DNA from: a bacterium | GTDB lineage: Bacteria > Orphanbacterota > Orphanbacteria > Orphanbacterales > Orphanbacteraceae | Length of the DNA: 64,000 nt | Direction of reading: 5' to 3' | Assembly: GCA_025782575.1 (NCBI GenBank) | Contig: JALGYY010000017.1 | Span: 62,001 to 126,000, forward strand | In this document: positions 63,461 to 64,000 of the stretch, in pieces | Layout of the letters: each line of letters begins with the position of its first letter | Position numbering within the stretch: position 1 is the first letter of the stretch | Program-made: the position numbers and the translations under genes | The notes under the pieces: model-generated | The model's input: only the letters and a program-made list of their open reading frames with translations | What the model was told of the DNA's origin: nothing | Databases searched by the model: none

Positions 63461-64000
63461 CTAGCCCACTTTCCAGGTTTCGCCTGACTCCAGAAGAGCC
63501 TGCAATGTGTCAGGCTTTCTCATCTTCCGTGCTTCCATGACCTGATCGTCCAGCAACGCCTCGTAAGTCGGTTTGGTCACATCTCGAAGCACACCGATGG
63601 CTACGGGAAAATCAGGATAGTCCATGCGGGCCAGCATATAGGCCACAAAGGCCCGGCTATGCTCATCGTGAACGATCAGTTCGGACTCGGGAATGCCATC
63701 GTTCACATCCACGACTTCAAGTTCGCAATGATTAATCCGGAATCCCTTCTCGCCATCGGCGCCGAACCGGATCTGCTTCTCATGCTCCAGGCGTACGATC
63801 CGGTTCGCGCGGACATCACGCGCCTTGAAATTATCGAATGCTTTGTCATTGAAGATATTGCAGTTCTGGAAGATTTCGATGAATGCGCTTCCCTTATGCC
63901 TGGCCGCCCGTTCGATCACCTCGGCCAGGTGCTTCGTCTCCGTATCGATCGCCCGTGCGACGAACGTCGCCTCGGACGCCAACGCTATGGAGAGCGGGTG
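63461..64000 (-). CDS. 2-oxoacid:ferredoxin oxidoreductase beta subunit (5' end outside window)
   Basis: C-terminal part (180 codons with the stop codon) of the thiamine-diphosphate-containing subunit that oxidises a 2-oxoacid, probably 2-oxoglutarate (KorB-like), to acyl-CoA with ferredoxin. The frame is open to the window edge (HPLSIALASEATFVARAID), and TKHLAEVIERAARHKGSAFIEIFQNCNIFND is typical for the beta subunit. The TTG near 63982 is internal, not a start. The alpha subunit would be expected further along beyond the window. This suggests a reductive or ferredoxin-linked TCA step. Confidence 0.88.
   Translation of the reverse strand, partial: HPLSIALASEATFVARAIDTETKHLAEVIERAARHKGSAFIEIFQNCNIFNDKAFDNFKARDVRANRIVRLEHEKQIRFGADGEKGFRINHCELEVVDVNDGIPESELIVHDEHSRAFVAYMLARMDYPDFPVAIGVLRDVTKPTYEALLDDQVMEARKMRKPDTLQALLESGETWKVG

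Overview
The window is gene-dense chromosomal DNA from a Gram-negative bacterium. Three signs point to an uncultured lineage of the FCB superphylum (relatives of Bacteroidota and Gemmatimonadota, such as Krumholzibacteriota, Eisenbacteria, Latescibacterota or Zixibacteria). These are a secreted protein with a C-terminal PNPS...SGVYFARI-type sorting domain (type IX secretion style) next to a PorV-like barrel, many outer-membrane barrels and lipoproteins together with LpxH, and NtrC-family activators with recognisable -24/-12 promoters. The phylum assignment is inference. I saw no insertion sequence, prophage, CRISPR array or rRNA.

Layout. 1-15.5 kb (mostly minus strand) is housekeeping: rpmE-rho, a TPR lipoprotein, priA (tail out of frame), a four-gene c-di-GMP/response-regulator operon (REC-GGDEF, two REC proteins, GAF-HD-GYP), holA-holB-ybbR-tsaD, an AMIN/LysM amidase and an M23 peptidase. 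15.7-26.7 kb is envelope and secretion: HtrA protease, LpxH, PorV-like barrel, a catalytically dead M6-like protein, an Fn3 lipoprotein behind a near-consensus sigma-54 promoter, an orphan NtrC-type activator, an ArsR repressor and an SDR. 26.8-33.1 kb holds rlmN and then module A: histidine kinase, NtrC regulator, Omp85-like barrel, DUF4390-like protein. 33.2-39.7 kb holds a glycine-rich lipoprotein, an ECF sigma/anti-sigma/membrane-protein operon, enolase and a FtsB-like protein. An initiator tRNA with promoter and terminator lies at 39.8 kb.

43.4-53.4 kb is the most unusual stretch. It is a divergent cluster with four ATP-grasp ligases, a peptidase-S51/cyanophycinase-like protein and two esterases, joined in one operon to glycogen branching enzyme, a parvulin and a SpoU methyltransferase. 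It looks like an uncharacterised ligase/hydrolase pathway. 54.5-60.2 kb is module B, a second copy of the kinase/NtrC/Omp85/DUF4390 set in different order with an extra barrel. The end of the window holds an SGNH hydrolase, two paralogous exported proteins and the 3' part of a 2-oxoacid:ferredoxin oxidoreductase beta subunit.

Connecting thread. Four sigma-54-type promoters (GG-N10-GC) lie before the Fn3 lipoprotein, the Omp85 of module A, the Omp85 of module B and a lipoprotein at 41.3 kb. The last two share the same dyad, TGTGAA-N2-TTCACC, 110-160 bp upstream. This suggests that one NtrC-type regulator, probably that of module B, controls both. The window therefore predicts a sigma-54 envelope regulon with two paralogous sensing modules.
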